Source of the DNA: Curvularia sp. ZM96
Lineage: Eukaryota; Ascomycota; Dothideomycetes; Pleosporales; Pleosporaceae
DNA length: 64,000 nucleotides
Assembly (NCBI GenBank): GCA_022457065.1
Contig: JAJGBQ010000002.1
Coordinates: 744,001-808,000, forward strand
Reading direction: 5' to 3'
Shown: piece by piece, positions 10,769 to 20,327 of the stretch
Layout of the letters: each line of letters begins with the position of its first letter
Numbering within the stretch: the first letter of the stretch is position 1
Made by a program: the position numbers and the translations under genes
Notes under the pieces: generated by a model
Databases searched by the model: none
Told to the model about the DNA's origin: nothing
Seen by the model: only the letters and a program-made list of their open reading frames with translations

Positions 10769-11055
10769 GTTTGCTATCATATCCGTTAAATTTTCCGTTC
10801 TAGGGACGAATACCCGTTTATCTTTCGCTTTTAGCCACAGTAATCTGAGGATAGGCTTCTATTTTAGGTGTAGTTATTAGCTTTAAAATAGCAGCTTATG
10901 TTTCATCCCCTTATATACTAGGTATATTAGCGTATTAGTGGCGCTTATCGTCTGAAAGCAGCATCGCAGCGTTTAATTCTTGATACTCACTAGTTTTATG
11001 CTATTATAGGCCTGGTTTTCAAAATTATATGGCTTGTGACTTTACACTCACTTGC
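10769..11055. repeat. Interspersed repeat, copy B, abutting a tRNA-Asp pseudogene
   Basis: Begins at the tRNA 5' boundary with TTGCTATCATATCCGTTAAA and shares the blocks CCGTTAAATTTTCCGTTCT, TATTAGTGGCGCTTAT and CAGCATCGCAGCGTTTA with copy A. It shares TCTATTTTAGGT-, TATATTAG- and GTGACTT-like blocks with copy C at 16319-16600. It extends further than copy A at the distal end. The internal sequence is AT-rich and non-coding. Confidence 0.7.
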
Positions 11056-11353
11056 ACAGTTAGTTTCTAGTCCTAATATTAAAGCCCTACTACTCTATTA
11101 CTACTTTAAACTACTTCGCAATTTCGTGCTATCGTCATATTAACGCCTATAAAGCAATATTTAGACGCAATGTACATACGCATAAAGTAGGTTTTGATTA
11201 ATTAATAATAGTATTTGTGGAAACCTATTATCATTAAACTAGCTGAACAGCAATACGTGCGACAGATCGATTAGTTGATTACATATAATAGGGTGCATAG
11301 CCGACAGCAATAATAAAGCTACTTTGATGCTTCTAATACGCCCCTGTTTAGTA
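11056..11353. other. AT-rich spacer between repeat B and the LTR
   Basis: Non-coding. If the Copia gag and LTR belonged to one element, this would be the remnant of its leader and gag N-terminus, but no such reading frame is visible. Confidence 0.3.
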
Positions 11354-11583
11354 GTGTTATGGGCGGAGAGGCCTAGCTAACGAGTATGCATTCGTCTATT
11401 GTACAGAAGAAGAAAAATAAGGGAGAAAAGAGAGTTCTATCGTACGAGCACCACTTTTATACCCTACGCCCTCTAGTCCTCCTACTCTAGTCGTACGGAA
11501 GACTAGCTCGTGTATTTGTTTAGTCACGTGGTAAAGGCACGTGACTCTCTCTAGGTAAGGTATATGGGCGTAGCCCTTCACAC
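11354..11583 (-). mobile_element. Candidate solo LTR (about 230 bp)
   Basis: On the minus strand the segment starts TGTGAAGGGCTACGCC and ends CGCCCATAACA, so it is bounded by TG...CA with short imperfect inverted termini. It contains a TATAAAAG box near 11452-11459, about 125 bases inside, as expected of an LTR promoter. I could not find a convincing 5-bp target-site duplication, so the boundaries are tentative. Its orientation matches the gag remnant at 9640-10530. Confidence 0.45.
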
Positions 11584-12113
11584 TTTGATTTAGTTACGGG
11601 AGAAGTCACTCCTGGACTAAGCAAGCTCTCGGGCAATGCCTCTAATGCCGATTGGGCTTAGTGGCTTAGTCTACTTATAAGTCTCCATTCTCACGTGAAA
11701 ACGGAATGAATTGAACAGTCTGGCTTATGTATAAATAGATCGCTCCAACTTCTGCTATATCGGTACTGCTGCCATGATGCCCAAGGATCTTAGAGGAGTC
11801 GTCGACCCTACTCTCACGGTATACGGTACTAGTAATATTCGCGTCGTTGATGCGTCCGTACTTCTATTTCACGTCTACGGTCATCTAGTCGCCACTTTGT
11901 ATGTTGTCGCTAAAAAGGCTGTGGATATTATCAAGGCAAAATACGCTTGAGCATTTCATAGCATTGGACTTGAACTAGTTATGTAAACTTGTCCTAAAAG
12001 AGTAAATATGCAGCTGAAGGATGTCGAGTATTGAAGAAATCTGGTCAGGCCTTCTTCAAGATTTGCAATTTGAACACTTTCTTCTGATCAGTCATCGCGC
12101 CCCTATCATGATT
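11584..12113. other. Spacer downstream of the GH12 gene
   Basis: No supported gene. One short stretch (about 11770-11950) gives an open plus-strand frame of about 60 codons, but no family is recognised. Confidence 0.35.
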
Positions 12114-12955
12114 CTATGAAGCGTTTGCACTCCATCTGTTTACAGTGAACGTAGCAGGTCCCCCAGTAAAGGCCTCACTCCCGAACTGATAAGCTAAAAG
12201 ATTCTTGTTAGTGCACAACTTCTCTATCATGAAAGTAGAAGCAAACTAACTGATGAGGTTTTGGGTAGTAGCTGGATAGTCCTTGCTGTTGATCAGGTAG
12301 GTAAAGAAGTCCTTGACATCACCGGTGAAGTTGTTGATGGTGCTGGCGGCCACAAAACTGTACACTTTCATGTCACCGTTGAAGCCATACCAGAGATCCC
12401 AAGTGCGGCCGCCGACGGTCACCATGCCTTGGGAAGTACCAATAGGATAGACGTCGTATCTGGCAAGCCTATAGAAATTCAGCGCATATCCAAAGCCTAA
12501 GGTAGTTCCCTCAAGCGCAAGATCCTAGATACATACCAAATCATAAGCTCATAGTCTCCACTGCTTTTCGAATGGTTGACGTCCTGAGCAGTGAACAAGT
12601 CGTAGGCAACGTTGCAGCGAATGTTGTTGGTGTCGTAGGCCCAGTTTGCCTCCGTCGGTAGACTAGCATACTGGCTCACAGGCTTTTTGTCAATCAGGCG
12701 TCCGGCGTAGACATAGCTCTTCACGTTATTTGGTGCACCAGACCAAGTCCAGTTTGAATGCCATCTAGTACCTGCATCGCTGACGCTATCCACGAAAGTA
12801 CACTGCGACCCCCCAGTGGCAGCGTCTTGTCCCCACAGATTATTGAGTATCTCGTACCCATTGCTTGAGTAGTAACCATAAAGCTTGCAGAGGTTAGTGT
12901 CTTGAGCAGACGCTACAAAGGCGAGCGCGGAGAGAAGGAAGGAAACAGCTTTCAT
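12114..12955 (-). CDS. GH12 endoglucanase/xyloglucanase, secreted (238 aa)
   Basis: Three exons on the minus strand: 12955-12537, 12468-12251 and 12193-12114. The introns are 68 and 57 nt, and the phases close exactly to 239 codons with the stop. Residues 1-17 (MKAVSFLLSALAFVASA) are a signal peptide. The mature protein follows the glycoside hydrolase 12 pattern: LCxLYGYYSSNGYEILNNLWG at the start, the nucleophile Glu136 in YELMIW, and the acid/base Glu219 in YQFGSEAF. The family hydrolyses beta-1,4-glucan or xyloglucan in the plant cell wall outside the cell. The length is normal for a single-domain member without a carbohydrate-binding module. It appears intact although it sits between transposon debris and a beta-glucosidase relic. 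I chose the ATG at 12955 because it starts directly with the signal peptide. Confidence 0.9.
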
Positions 12956-13874
12956 GGTGTGTGGTAGTAGAGTATTGATGAATGCGAAGCGTTTGCAGTT
13001 GCTTGAGTTTATTTCTTCCAGCAAGTCCTGGGAGCCCTTTTGTACTTCGTTGTACGACCATGTGCGACCATGCGCGGGACTCGTCTCCGAGTTCGGACGG
13101 ACTTTTTCCCCGGACGGTGAATGATGCGCGTCATTGCTAGACTAGTTAGGGCGCGGATCAAGATACTCATCCGTTTAGGGTAACGTTAGATAGAGCCGTG
13201 ATTGTAAATCTTACAACTCATCTACTAATGAAGTTTACATATTTATTCTTACCAATCATCGGATGCGAGTGCTATCTGGTACTTCGAGGTCGCGCCGCCC
13301 CTAGTTGAAAAGAATTACCCGTACTTATGAGTTTCATCAATCAGTGTTTCATAAGCGGAATTGATAACCGTTGTTCCAGTCAGCTATGAGCATCCCTGGA
13401 AATATTACGTGGTGCAAGGCGCACGGCCATCCGCGAAGGTAGCGAAACTACCGCGCCTCATTCTTCCTACCAACATCGCTGCTTTGTTTTTTTCTTTCAA
13501 GCTTTACCTGCTCGAATAAAGCTACCCCAATCTTTTAATATCCAGTAAGATTGCTGCAGACTGTGCTGGGAGACTCTCGTTATTCTCTACTGTGTGGCAT
13601 CCTGTTGTGCTTCATCCTTGCTTACCTTAATAACAGGGTCAACTATGTACCAGCCGACTGGAAAACAGTCTAGAAAATTGTCTGTCCCTTTGAGAATTTT
13701 ATTCATCGGAGATACGGGAATTTGGCCGCGTGTAGCCTTTAGCCGGCCCTTTAAGGTCACCTGTAATATTCGCTACCAGGTTTTCTTGACCAATAAGGTT
13801 TAAAACAAATGCTACCTTAGCACGTTAAAATTCAGAGATCTAACTTTCCTCACGAAACACGGGAAGCTTGGAAC
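12956..13874. other. Spacer and GH12 promoter region
   Basis: No supported coding sequence. It separates the GH12 gene from the GH3 relic. Short frames at 13594-13803 have no family support. Confidence 0.4.
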
Positions 13875-14042
13875 TCTGCGTCCGAAGTTGCTAAGCCGTA
13901 TCTTGGTGCTCCAGGCGCGCAGGCGAAGCAGTTACGCGGATTCGAGAAAGTGTCGTTGGAGGCAGGTGAGAGCACGACTGTCTACTTTGACCTTACATGA
14001 AGAGATCTTAGTATATTGAATACCGTGAAGCAGAGCTGGTTA
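13875..14042 (+). pseudogene. Relic of a GH3 beta-glucosidase C-terminus
   Basis: Plus-strand translation gives SEVAKPYLGAPG, then KQLRGFEKVSLEAGES, then TVYFDLT, a TGA stop (13998-14000), and RDLSILNTVKQSW. This is the fibronectin-III-like C-terminal domain of fungal GH3 beta-glucosidases (consensus around RGFEKVxLxPGE and LTRRDLSxW). The stop replaces the first Arg of the RRDLS motif, as CGA to TGA would. No other part of the roughly 700-850-residue enzyme is visible on either side, so only about 56 codons survive. Family assignment is from motif memory. Confidence 0.75.
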
Positions 14043-14101
14043 CTAAAAAGAGAAACGTATATGATTTATCGGGGCCTCCAACAGGTGAAGCAAAGAATCC
14101 G

Positions 14102-14500
14102 TTGATAAGCAGACACAAAGCGTCCAAATTTCTGAGCTGCGATAACCCCTGTCGGTGGAGGCTTTTCCACATCTGCGTACCGGATCTCGTCAATAGGAGG
14201 GTGATTGAGCGTGTGCCTAGGAAGAAATCAGTGTTTGAAATTGAAAACGACAATTCGGCAGAACATGAAGCGTGGAGTCTGACAATCAGACTCGAAGTAT
14301 CCGCGAGATACGTTGCATTCTACCATCTTTTCGTTCTAGTTCTCCCGTTTTCATTTTGGGGCTGGTGGCAAACGACTCATCCAGACGATTTACAGAATGC
14401 TTCGGTCCCTGTTACTGTGGTGCTTGGGCTATTATCACTTTCCTGGGGGACAAATGGCATATTGACTCAAGGAAGACAGTTTTCCGAACGAACTGCCTAA
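14102..14500 (+). pseudogene. Fragment encoding two hydrophobic segments
   Basis: An open stretch ending in two membrane-like helices (about FYHLFVLVLPFSFWGWW and VPVTVVLGLLSLSW), separated by a short loop with HPDDLQNA. It resembles the C-terminal membrane hairpin found at the end of various fungal hypothetical proteins. The upstream part of the frame is basic and unlike a normal N-terminus, so this is probably the tail of a lost gene. Confidence in a live gene is low. Confidence 0.35.
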
Positions 14501-16318
14501 GATTAAAGATTACGTGTGCTCATCCATTCACTTTAATGCAGTTGAAAGCTTCTAGAGAAGCTTCTTGATACCCAAGCACATTTGGAAACAACCAAATACG
14601 GAACTATTAGTAACTTAGCACACTGAAGTACCGAGCTACTTCCTAGGTTTGTTGGTTTTAGGTTTACCTGGAGGAGCTGTAAAGGAGGACGAGCTGGATT
14701 TTGAGGGATTTGGAGTGGAGGCTAGGAAGAAAACATTTATGTAAACGCAACAGGGAAATAGAATGTAGTAAATGGATCTAACTTTGAGTTTTCATGCATG
14801 GATGAAGAACATGTGAAACGTTTCTTACAAGATTTCAATGTCTACACTCTCAGTACGAGACAAGATCCGCAAACCTACTACTATCCCTCCACGTGTGGTG
14901 GGAAACCCAGCGTGGCGGCACGCCGCTGACACTCCCACTACAATAATCGCAACCCTAGCCGAGAAGCCTAGCAAGTCTCGGGATAGAGATCTCGTCTGTA
15001 ATACTTTCTCTGCGTTACGTATCTTTAGCAACAAACTACTACATAGCTAGCAATGTAAGGGGCTACGCTCCGTGGAGCAAAAGCTTAATGTACAAAAGCT
15101 TGTATTTGATAAGAACTTAACTACGAACTATTATTTACGTAGTTAGTATTTGTTTACTTATCAGAGACAGACTAGACTAAAGTATTTAAGTGCGTTATTT
15201 AAGCGCCGCTTGGTAGTACATAGATTCTGGATGCTCTAGGTAGCACTAGATTTTGCGAGTAACCTGCAAGAATACAGCGTCGCGACAGTAACCCATTGTC
15301 GCCCCGCCAGTGTACCGCTGGCGCGCAGAGATCAGGAGTACCTCGGGACATATCCCTTAACACTACCTATGAAGACCCTACACTACTACAGCGCAGCAAG
15401 AGCGTTAAGAAGGCGATCCCAAGGAACGCCTTCAGTTGCCAATATAAAGAAGGCTTAGCACCAGACATAGAAAGGTATGAATCAATCTTACACTTTTTTT
15501 TACTTATTGCTCACTGCTACAGTCTTCCTTAGATAACCCAAGATCCTCTCGAGAAGCTGTCTAAAGGGTGTTCGGCGCCGTTACACAAACACCTATAACT
15601 ATATGAAAAGTCCATCCTGAGCAAACAACTATATGATTTCATATCATAGCTGTAGTTATGGTATAAATATACAAGTATAGTGTTACGAACAAACAGGAGT
15701 CACCCTTGGTGAAAGGACAGAAGGATGCACAGAGCCAAAGGACATGATAGCCTCGCATGAAAGAGACTAAAGCGATTCGGCATGTAACGGGCTGAACGCC
15801 CTTCCGATAGCTCTTCGATAGGATATCAGGTTACCTACAGAATCTAGAATCTATATACCACTACTAAGTGGCGCTCAGATAACGCGCTTAGACACTCGGC
15901 GTAACCTTTCTTCAATAGGTAAACAAACACTACGCAGGTAGAATAGGTGGCTTCTTATTGAATACAACCTCTTGTATCCTCGTGATTGCTCCCTGAGAGC
16001 AGCCTCTTACACATGTCCGCCGCGGGTTGCAGAAGGAAGTTCATTATTTTTTGAGATTCCGATCAAATAACTCGATATCTTACTATAATATGACCCAGCT
16101 ACGCGCTTTATAGCCTCTAAAGTACTAAAATAGATTAGAATGTTGGACGAGGGTTCCTTAGTTAGGCTTGTATATAGTCCGCAACACCCCTAATCCGCGC
16201 TTTTCTAGGCGTGTTAAACTTGACAGTTGTGGTTTTAGACATGGCGAGAAAGATGCACATAAAAAATCATATTTATAGTGTAGTGGTCGACTTACGAGGT
16301 ATTGAAGTAGATGAATTT
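14501..16318. other. Transposon-rich, AT-rich spacer
   Basis: No intact gene. Points seen: an inverted repeat AAGCTTCT-AG-AGAAGCTT at 14546-14563; a minus-strand open fragment near 14650-14720 reading like a Ser/Pro/Lys-rich protein tail (SKSSSSSFTAPPGKPKTNK); plus-strand fragments at 14838-15050 and 15296-15480 that could be coding debris; and a stretch starting TGTTACGAAC near 15680 and ending near TCTTACA (about 16010) that could be another LTR. None could be classified. Confidence 0.4.
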
Positions 16319-16600
16319 TGCTATCATCATTAAACTTCGTGGGATAGCCTATGCTGAGTCACGAATATGTGTTAACTCTTCTACTTTAGCTCATGGTAAC
16401 CCGAGATTAGGTTTCCATTTTAGGTAATTACATAGCCTTGTAATAAGAGCTAGTGTCTCACACCCTTGTATGTTGAGTTCTTTAGTATATTAGTCGTGTT
16501 TAAAGCAGCATCGCAGCGCTTATTTGTAAACACTTATTGGCTTATGCTATTGTATGCCCACATTTCAAGACTATGTATCTCGTGACTTGACTATACTGTC
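16319..16600. repeat. Interspersed repeat, copy C, without an adjacent tRNA
   Basis: Starts with TTGCTATCATCATTAAAC and shares with copy B the blocks CACGAATA, GATTAGGTTTCCATTTTAGG, TATATTAGT, AAGCAGCATCGCAGCG, TTATGCTATTGTATG and CTCGTGACTT. The order and spacing are the same, with one deletion of several bases before AAAGCAGC. No tRNA-Asp sequence can be recognised on its proximal side. Confidence 0.65.
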
Positions 16601-16966
16601 GTCTAATAGGCTGTGCACCTTTCTAAGGGTTTGCTTGTAGCAAAACATGTGATATCGTCCTGTTTCGCACGCCTACACCATACTGAGCATAATCCAGCTG
16701 CCATACCGCTCACACAAAAATGAAGCTGTAGAGCCACACACACTCGCTATCGCGACTAGAAATCATGGTGGAGTACTCTATAGACCTATGCGACAAATAT
16801 TTATTACACATGTCTTGTTGAAGGAATGATCTTCCCCGAAGGATGCAGCTCGTTTCAGGCGTGCTGCAGCCTGCTCAGCTATTTATCCTGTCTTTTCCCT
16901 TCCTTTCTCTTGCACCTCTTCTCGCTTCATTCGTTCAATAGCTCCTCAACTCTATGGCTCTTTCCG
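16601..16966. other. 5' flank of the second HET gene
   Basis: The reading frame of the HET gene is open back to 16826, but the 47 residues before Met 16967 are an unlikely Phe/Leu/Ser-rich run from a CT-rich leader. This is treated as promoter and 5' leader. Confidence 0.45.
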
Positions 16967-19237
16967 ATGACTACTTCTTTTTCATTTTTCACTAATGGCT
17001 CGCCTGTGGCGATTGGCCTATCCAAAAAGTATCTCAAAAAGCGGCAGGCCGCCCCTCGGCCCACCAAAAACCAAAGGACCGATGACTACAGTGTGTGCAG
17101 ACACGTGTATGAAGCACTTGAAAGCCCCGAACACATCAGGTTGATTGCGCTGCACCCTGCCTTATCGAAAGACGCACCCCTAGAGATCAACTTCTTTTCA
17201 TCGACACTCAACGACGTCGTAGGACTTTACGATGCTATATCATATACATGGGGGCGGCCAATCCTGAAGTTCGCTCTACATGTCGACGATGGCACGCAAG
17301 TGTGCGTTACAGAAAACCTAGACCGCGCCCTGAGACGCCTGCGCCGTAGTGACCGAGATCGACTCCTCTGGGCTGATGCTGCGTGCATTAACCAACGCGA
17401 CGACAAGGAAAAGGCAGTGCAAATCCCTCTCATGGTCCAGATCTTCCGAGGTGCCCGAACGGTGATGGCCTGGCTCGACCCAGGAGCAGATACCACGGCT
17501 GAACAGAGAGGCATGATGGTGATGGACCGTCTTTCTCGGGGCCCTCCGATTCGGGAAGAGACATTACAAGCAGACTACAGTGACGTCTTCCGACTTTTGA
17601 ACCTTCCGTGGTTCAAACGTCTCTGGATAATACAGGAAGTCGTCTTCAGTTTGGAGATCTGCTTAATATGCGGTGAAACTGAGCTTCCATTTTCTCGATT
17701 CATCGCTGCACTATCTATTATGGGGGGTGTGGCCAACATTACCAAAAACGGTATCGAGCTCGACGATGACGACGAGGATAATTGGCACGCTATTGCCACT
17801 ATCAAGGATCTCTGGAACGCTCATTCGCGTTTCTCTGGACGATACAACCCTGGAGATAACCGATTTGGGATTTGGTACTTGGTAGAAAATTTTCGCTCTT
17901 ATGGATGCACAGATCCACGGGATCGTATTTACGCCCTGTACAGCATGGCAACCGACGTACGATCAAGTCAAACACGGCTAAGCAAAAGGTCCCCACAAAC
18001 AAAAGACCGCCATGATCTTGTCTACATGGACATCGATTATTCGCTAGATGTGATGGAAGTATACAAGTCTTTCACACGTGGTGTTGTAGGGGCTAATGGA
18101 CACTTTAAAATTTTGCCGGCCTTACTTTGCCGCCAATACTCTCCTCTACCGGTCAATTGGCCTTCTTGGGTACCGGATTGGCAGGTTGTACCACAAAATA
18201 TGAGACTTGTACCCTCGGGTCCTGACGAATTTGTTAACTTTGAGTTACACCCAACCAACGCAGGCATGGTGCGAATGATCGTACCCATTGACAGACATCC
18301 AATGGTCGAATGGGATGACGATCATTACGTTATCATATCAAAGACTTCAAGAAGAGCTACTGGTTGCGGAACTTCATTCTTGTCGCAGCTATTACAATTG
18401 TACACATTGCTTCAGAAAACCGCGCCCCAGGAAACAGAATACCCTCAGGAACTAGAAACTCTCAGTTCTCCTGTTCTACTCGCCCATATACTACGACATC
18501 TAGTATCTAGGTGTGGGAATGATTTGCTCCATCGTTTCAAAACTTCTGACGAGGATTCTGGCAGCGAAGGTATCTTTTCAAAGCTCACACAATGTTTTGC
18601 TAAGATGACGAAGGCATCTAACGCAGACGACTCGGTATACAGTAAGACCTCAGCTTCTGGCAGCGAAGATATCTTTTCAGAGCTCACACAATATTTTGCT
18701 GAGATGACGAAGGCATCTAACGCAGACGACTCGGTATACAGTAAGACTTCAGCTTCTGTCCCCATTCGAAATCTCATCGACCGGCTGGAAAGAATTTTGG
18801 GGGATACCGTGGATCTATTTTGCTTTCATGACCGAGGTCTTGGAAAGAATTCCGTTGGGTATGGAAATGTGGCACTCGAGCTTGGTGATTATCTCGTACC
18901 TATAAGCAACCTGGGCCATGTACAGTACCGTTCTGAAAACCTCACGAAGGTACTCATACTTCGAAAGACTTGCCCTATGGAAGAGGCAGATGGCGAAGAA
19001 CGGATCTATCGACTCGTTGGCAGCGGCTACATAAGTGATCCGTTTTTTCTGTTGATGCACGACTCATACTTGAAACACCAAAAAGATATGGAGGACAAAT
19101 ACAAGAACTTAAAATTCGAAATAGGCGTGCCGGACCAACGGTGGCAGACAGATATTCCTCCTAGTAACGAGGGGGGCAGTAGACACTTGCCAATCGGTGA
19201 TCTATTCAGGGAAAACCATGCGGTGAATTTAGCATAG
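16967..19237 (+). CDS. HET domain protein (756 aa) with internal tandem duplication
   Basis: A single-exon gene. Residues about 85-255 are a HET domain: YDAISYTWGRP, LLWADAACINQRD, KAVQIPLMVQIFRGA, and FKRLWIIQEVV followed by CGETELPF. HET domains act in heterokaryon incompatibility and fungal cell death, although most copies are uncharacterised. The rest (about 260-756) has no domain I can name; it includes the usual DPRDRIYALYSMA motif and PSWVPDWQV. Residues encoded by 18560-18757 are a 33-residue unit repeated twice in tandem. I chose the ATG at 16967 over the upstream in-frame ATG at 16826, because the extra 47 residues are leader-like. No stop or frameshift was seen. It lies between repeat copy C and an intact tRNA-Asp gene. 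Confidence 0.85.
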   Translation: MTTSFSFFTNGSPVAIGLSKKYLKKRQAAPRPTKNQRTDDYSVCRHVYEALESPEHIRLIALHPALSKDAPLEINFFSSTLNDVVGLYDAISYTWGRPILKFALHVDDGTQVCVTENLDRALRRLRRSDRDRLLWADAACINQRDDKEKAVQIPLMVQIFRGARTVMAWLDPGADTTAEQRGMMVMDRLSRGPPIREETLQADYSDVFRLLNLPWFKRLWIIQEVVFSLEICLICGETELPFSRFIAALSIMGGVANITKNGIELDDDDEDNWHAIATIKDLWNAHSRFSGRYNPGDNRFGIWYLVENFRSYGCTDPRDRIYALYSMATDVRSSQTRLSKRSPQTKDRHDLVYMDIDYSLDVMEVYKSFTRGVVGANGHFKILPALLCRQYSPLPVNWPSWVPDWQVVPQNMRLVPSGPDEFVNFELHPTNAGMVRMIVPIDRHPMVEWDDDHYVIISKTSRRATGCGTSFLSQLLQLYTLLQKTAPQETEYPQELETLSSPVLLAHILRHLVSRCGNDLLHRFKTSDEDSGSEGIFSKLTQCFAKMTKASNADDSVYSKTSASGSEDIFSELTQYFAEMTKASNADDSVYSKTSASVPIRNLIDRLERILGDTVDLFCFHDRGLGKNSVGYGNVALELGDYLVPISNLGHVQYRSENLTKVLILRKTCPMEEADGEERIYRLVGSGYISDPFFLLMHDSYLKHQKDMEDKYKNLKFEIGVPDQRWQTDIPPSNEGGSRHLPIGDLFRENHAVNLA
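18560..18757 (+). repeat. Tandem duplication, 2 x 99 bp, in frame
   Basis: Units 18560-18658 and 18659-18757 differ at only five positions, all transitions. Each encodes 33 residues starting GSE(G/D)IFS and ending SKTSAS. The frame is kept. Confidence 0.95.
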
Positions 19238-19698
19238 ATCGTTTGTTAGAGACACTACAGTTAGTTTTACTCTAATATTATCATCCCACCAGCATCCCTC
19301 TTAAACTCCTATCTTCGACCTAGCAAAAGCCGCGGTATCATTAAACAGCTCCTACACGCTTTTAGTCTCTGGCGGAAATCTAATTATTATAACGTAAATA
19401 AATTAAAACAAACTTACTAAGACTTACCTATTAACACTTAACCCCTACTATAATATGTATGCATTCGCCTACTTTTTCTACTACTTAATTTAAAAAAAAC
19501 GATACAGGATTTCTCGTCTTGCTTCACGTGAAAGGAGAGAGCCGTTTAAACCCACTAGTAAAACGACGGGCTTCGCGAGAGGCTTCATGCCTTCCTAGCG
19601 CATTTGGCGGTAGGCTGGTGCTCTTACCTGCTGAGTATATGATGAAAAGGGAGATCATCAGGTGCATAGAAAAGTATAAAAAGGAAAAAATAAAAAAG
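19238..19698. other. AT-rich spacer
   Basis: Very AT-rich at 19380-19500. No gene. The T-rich stretch just before 19699 on the minus strand is the RNA polymerase III terminator of the tRNA. Confidence 0.5.
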
Positions 19699-19780
19699 CT
19701 CTCCAGCGGGGAATTGAACCCCGGTCTCCCGCGCATTGTCACATGACAAGCGGAAATACTGACCACTATACTACTGAAGA
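19699..19780 (-). tRNA. tRNA-Asp(GUC), split by a 10-nt intron
   Basis: All arms fold. The 5' acceptor TCTTCAG pairs with CTGGAGA at all seven positions (one G-U), with G as discriminator. D arm GTAT-AGTGGTCA-GTAT; anticodon stem TCCGC/GCGGG; loop CTTGTCA with anticodon GUC; T arm CGGGG-TTCAATT-CCCCG. Ten bases (TGTGACAATG) interrupt the loop after position 37, the canonical nuclear tRNA intron site, and pair with the anticodon as in other pre-tRNAs. A run of six T follows the 3' end. The exonic length is 72 nt. Confidence 0.88.
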
Positions 19781-20327
19781 TTACTGAAGTGGGAAGTACT
19801 GGACGTTCCTTGATGGTAGGATGATAGTTTGTAATCAATATATAGTTGAACAATATTTTAGGGAGGGTAAACATCGTTCTCCAGATCTCGCAATCATCAA
19901 TCTCTTCCCGCGTTACCAAGCGGGGTGAGCGAACAAAATTTCGCCAAGCCCACAAAGGCAGAGAGCGGGGCACAAGGTCATCAGAACCTCAGGTCGCGGG
20001 TTCGCTATTTTCGCGCAACAACCTCGTACCACGCGCAATAATGGCTAAATACGCTTTTTTCTCGGTCGCGAAGTTCAGCCAGGACTATTTTTCCGAAACT
20101 TAACTTTTTCTACTTCTCATTGACGAGCGATAGAGACTCAAGTACCTATTCTTGTATACGAGGCGGAGAAATCCAACGTTCTAGCGTTACGGCATCAGCA
20201 AAGCAAACGTTCACGCACACGAGAGACAAGCAGAGTTATGATTGCAACATGCATCAATGATATTTTCAGTCATTACCATAGTATTCCCCTCCCACCGTCT
20301 AAATCTCTATATACACTAGCCCTAAAT
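19781..20327. other. Spacer between tRNA-Asp and the carboxypeptidase gene
   Basis: No supported gene. It does not carry the repeat that abuts the two tRNA-Asp pseudogenes. It should contain the 3' end of the convergent carboxypeptidase transcript. Confidence 0.45.

Noticed and set aside
15680..16011. A second LTR beginning TGTTACGAAC and ending TCTTACA
   Set aside because: Only TG...CA ends were seen, with no target duplication, partner LTR or adjacent element genes; mentioned in the spacer entry only.
16826..16966. Hydrophobic N-terminus or signal peptide of the second HET protein
   Set aside because: The segment is translated CT-rich leader. HET proteins are cytosolic, and the Met at 16967 is the better start.
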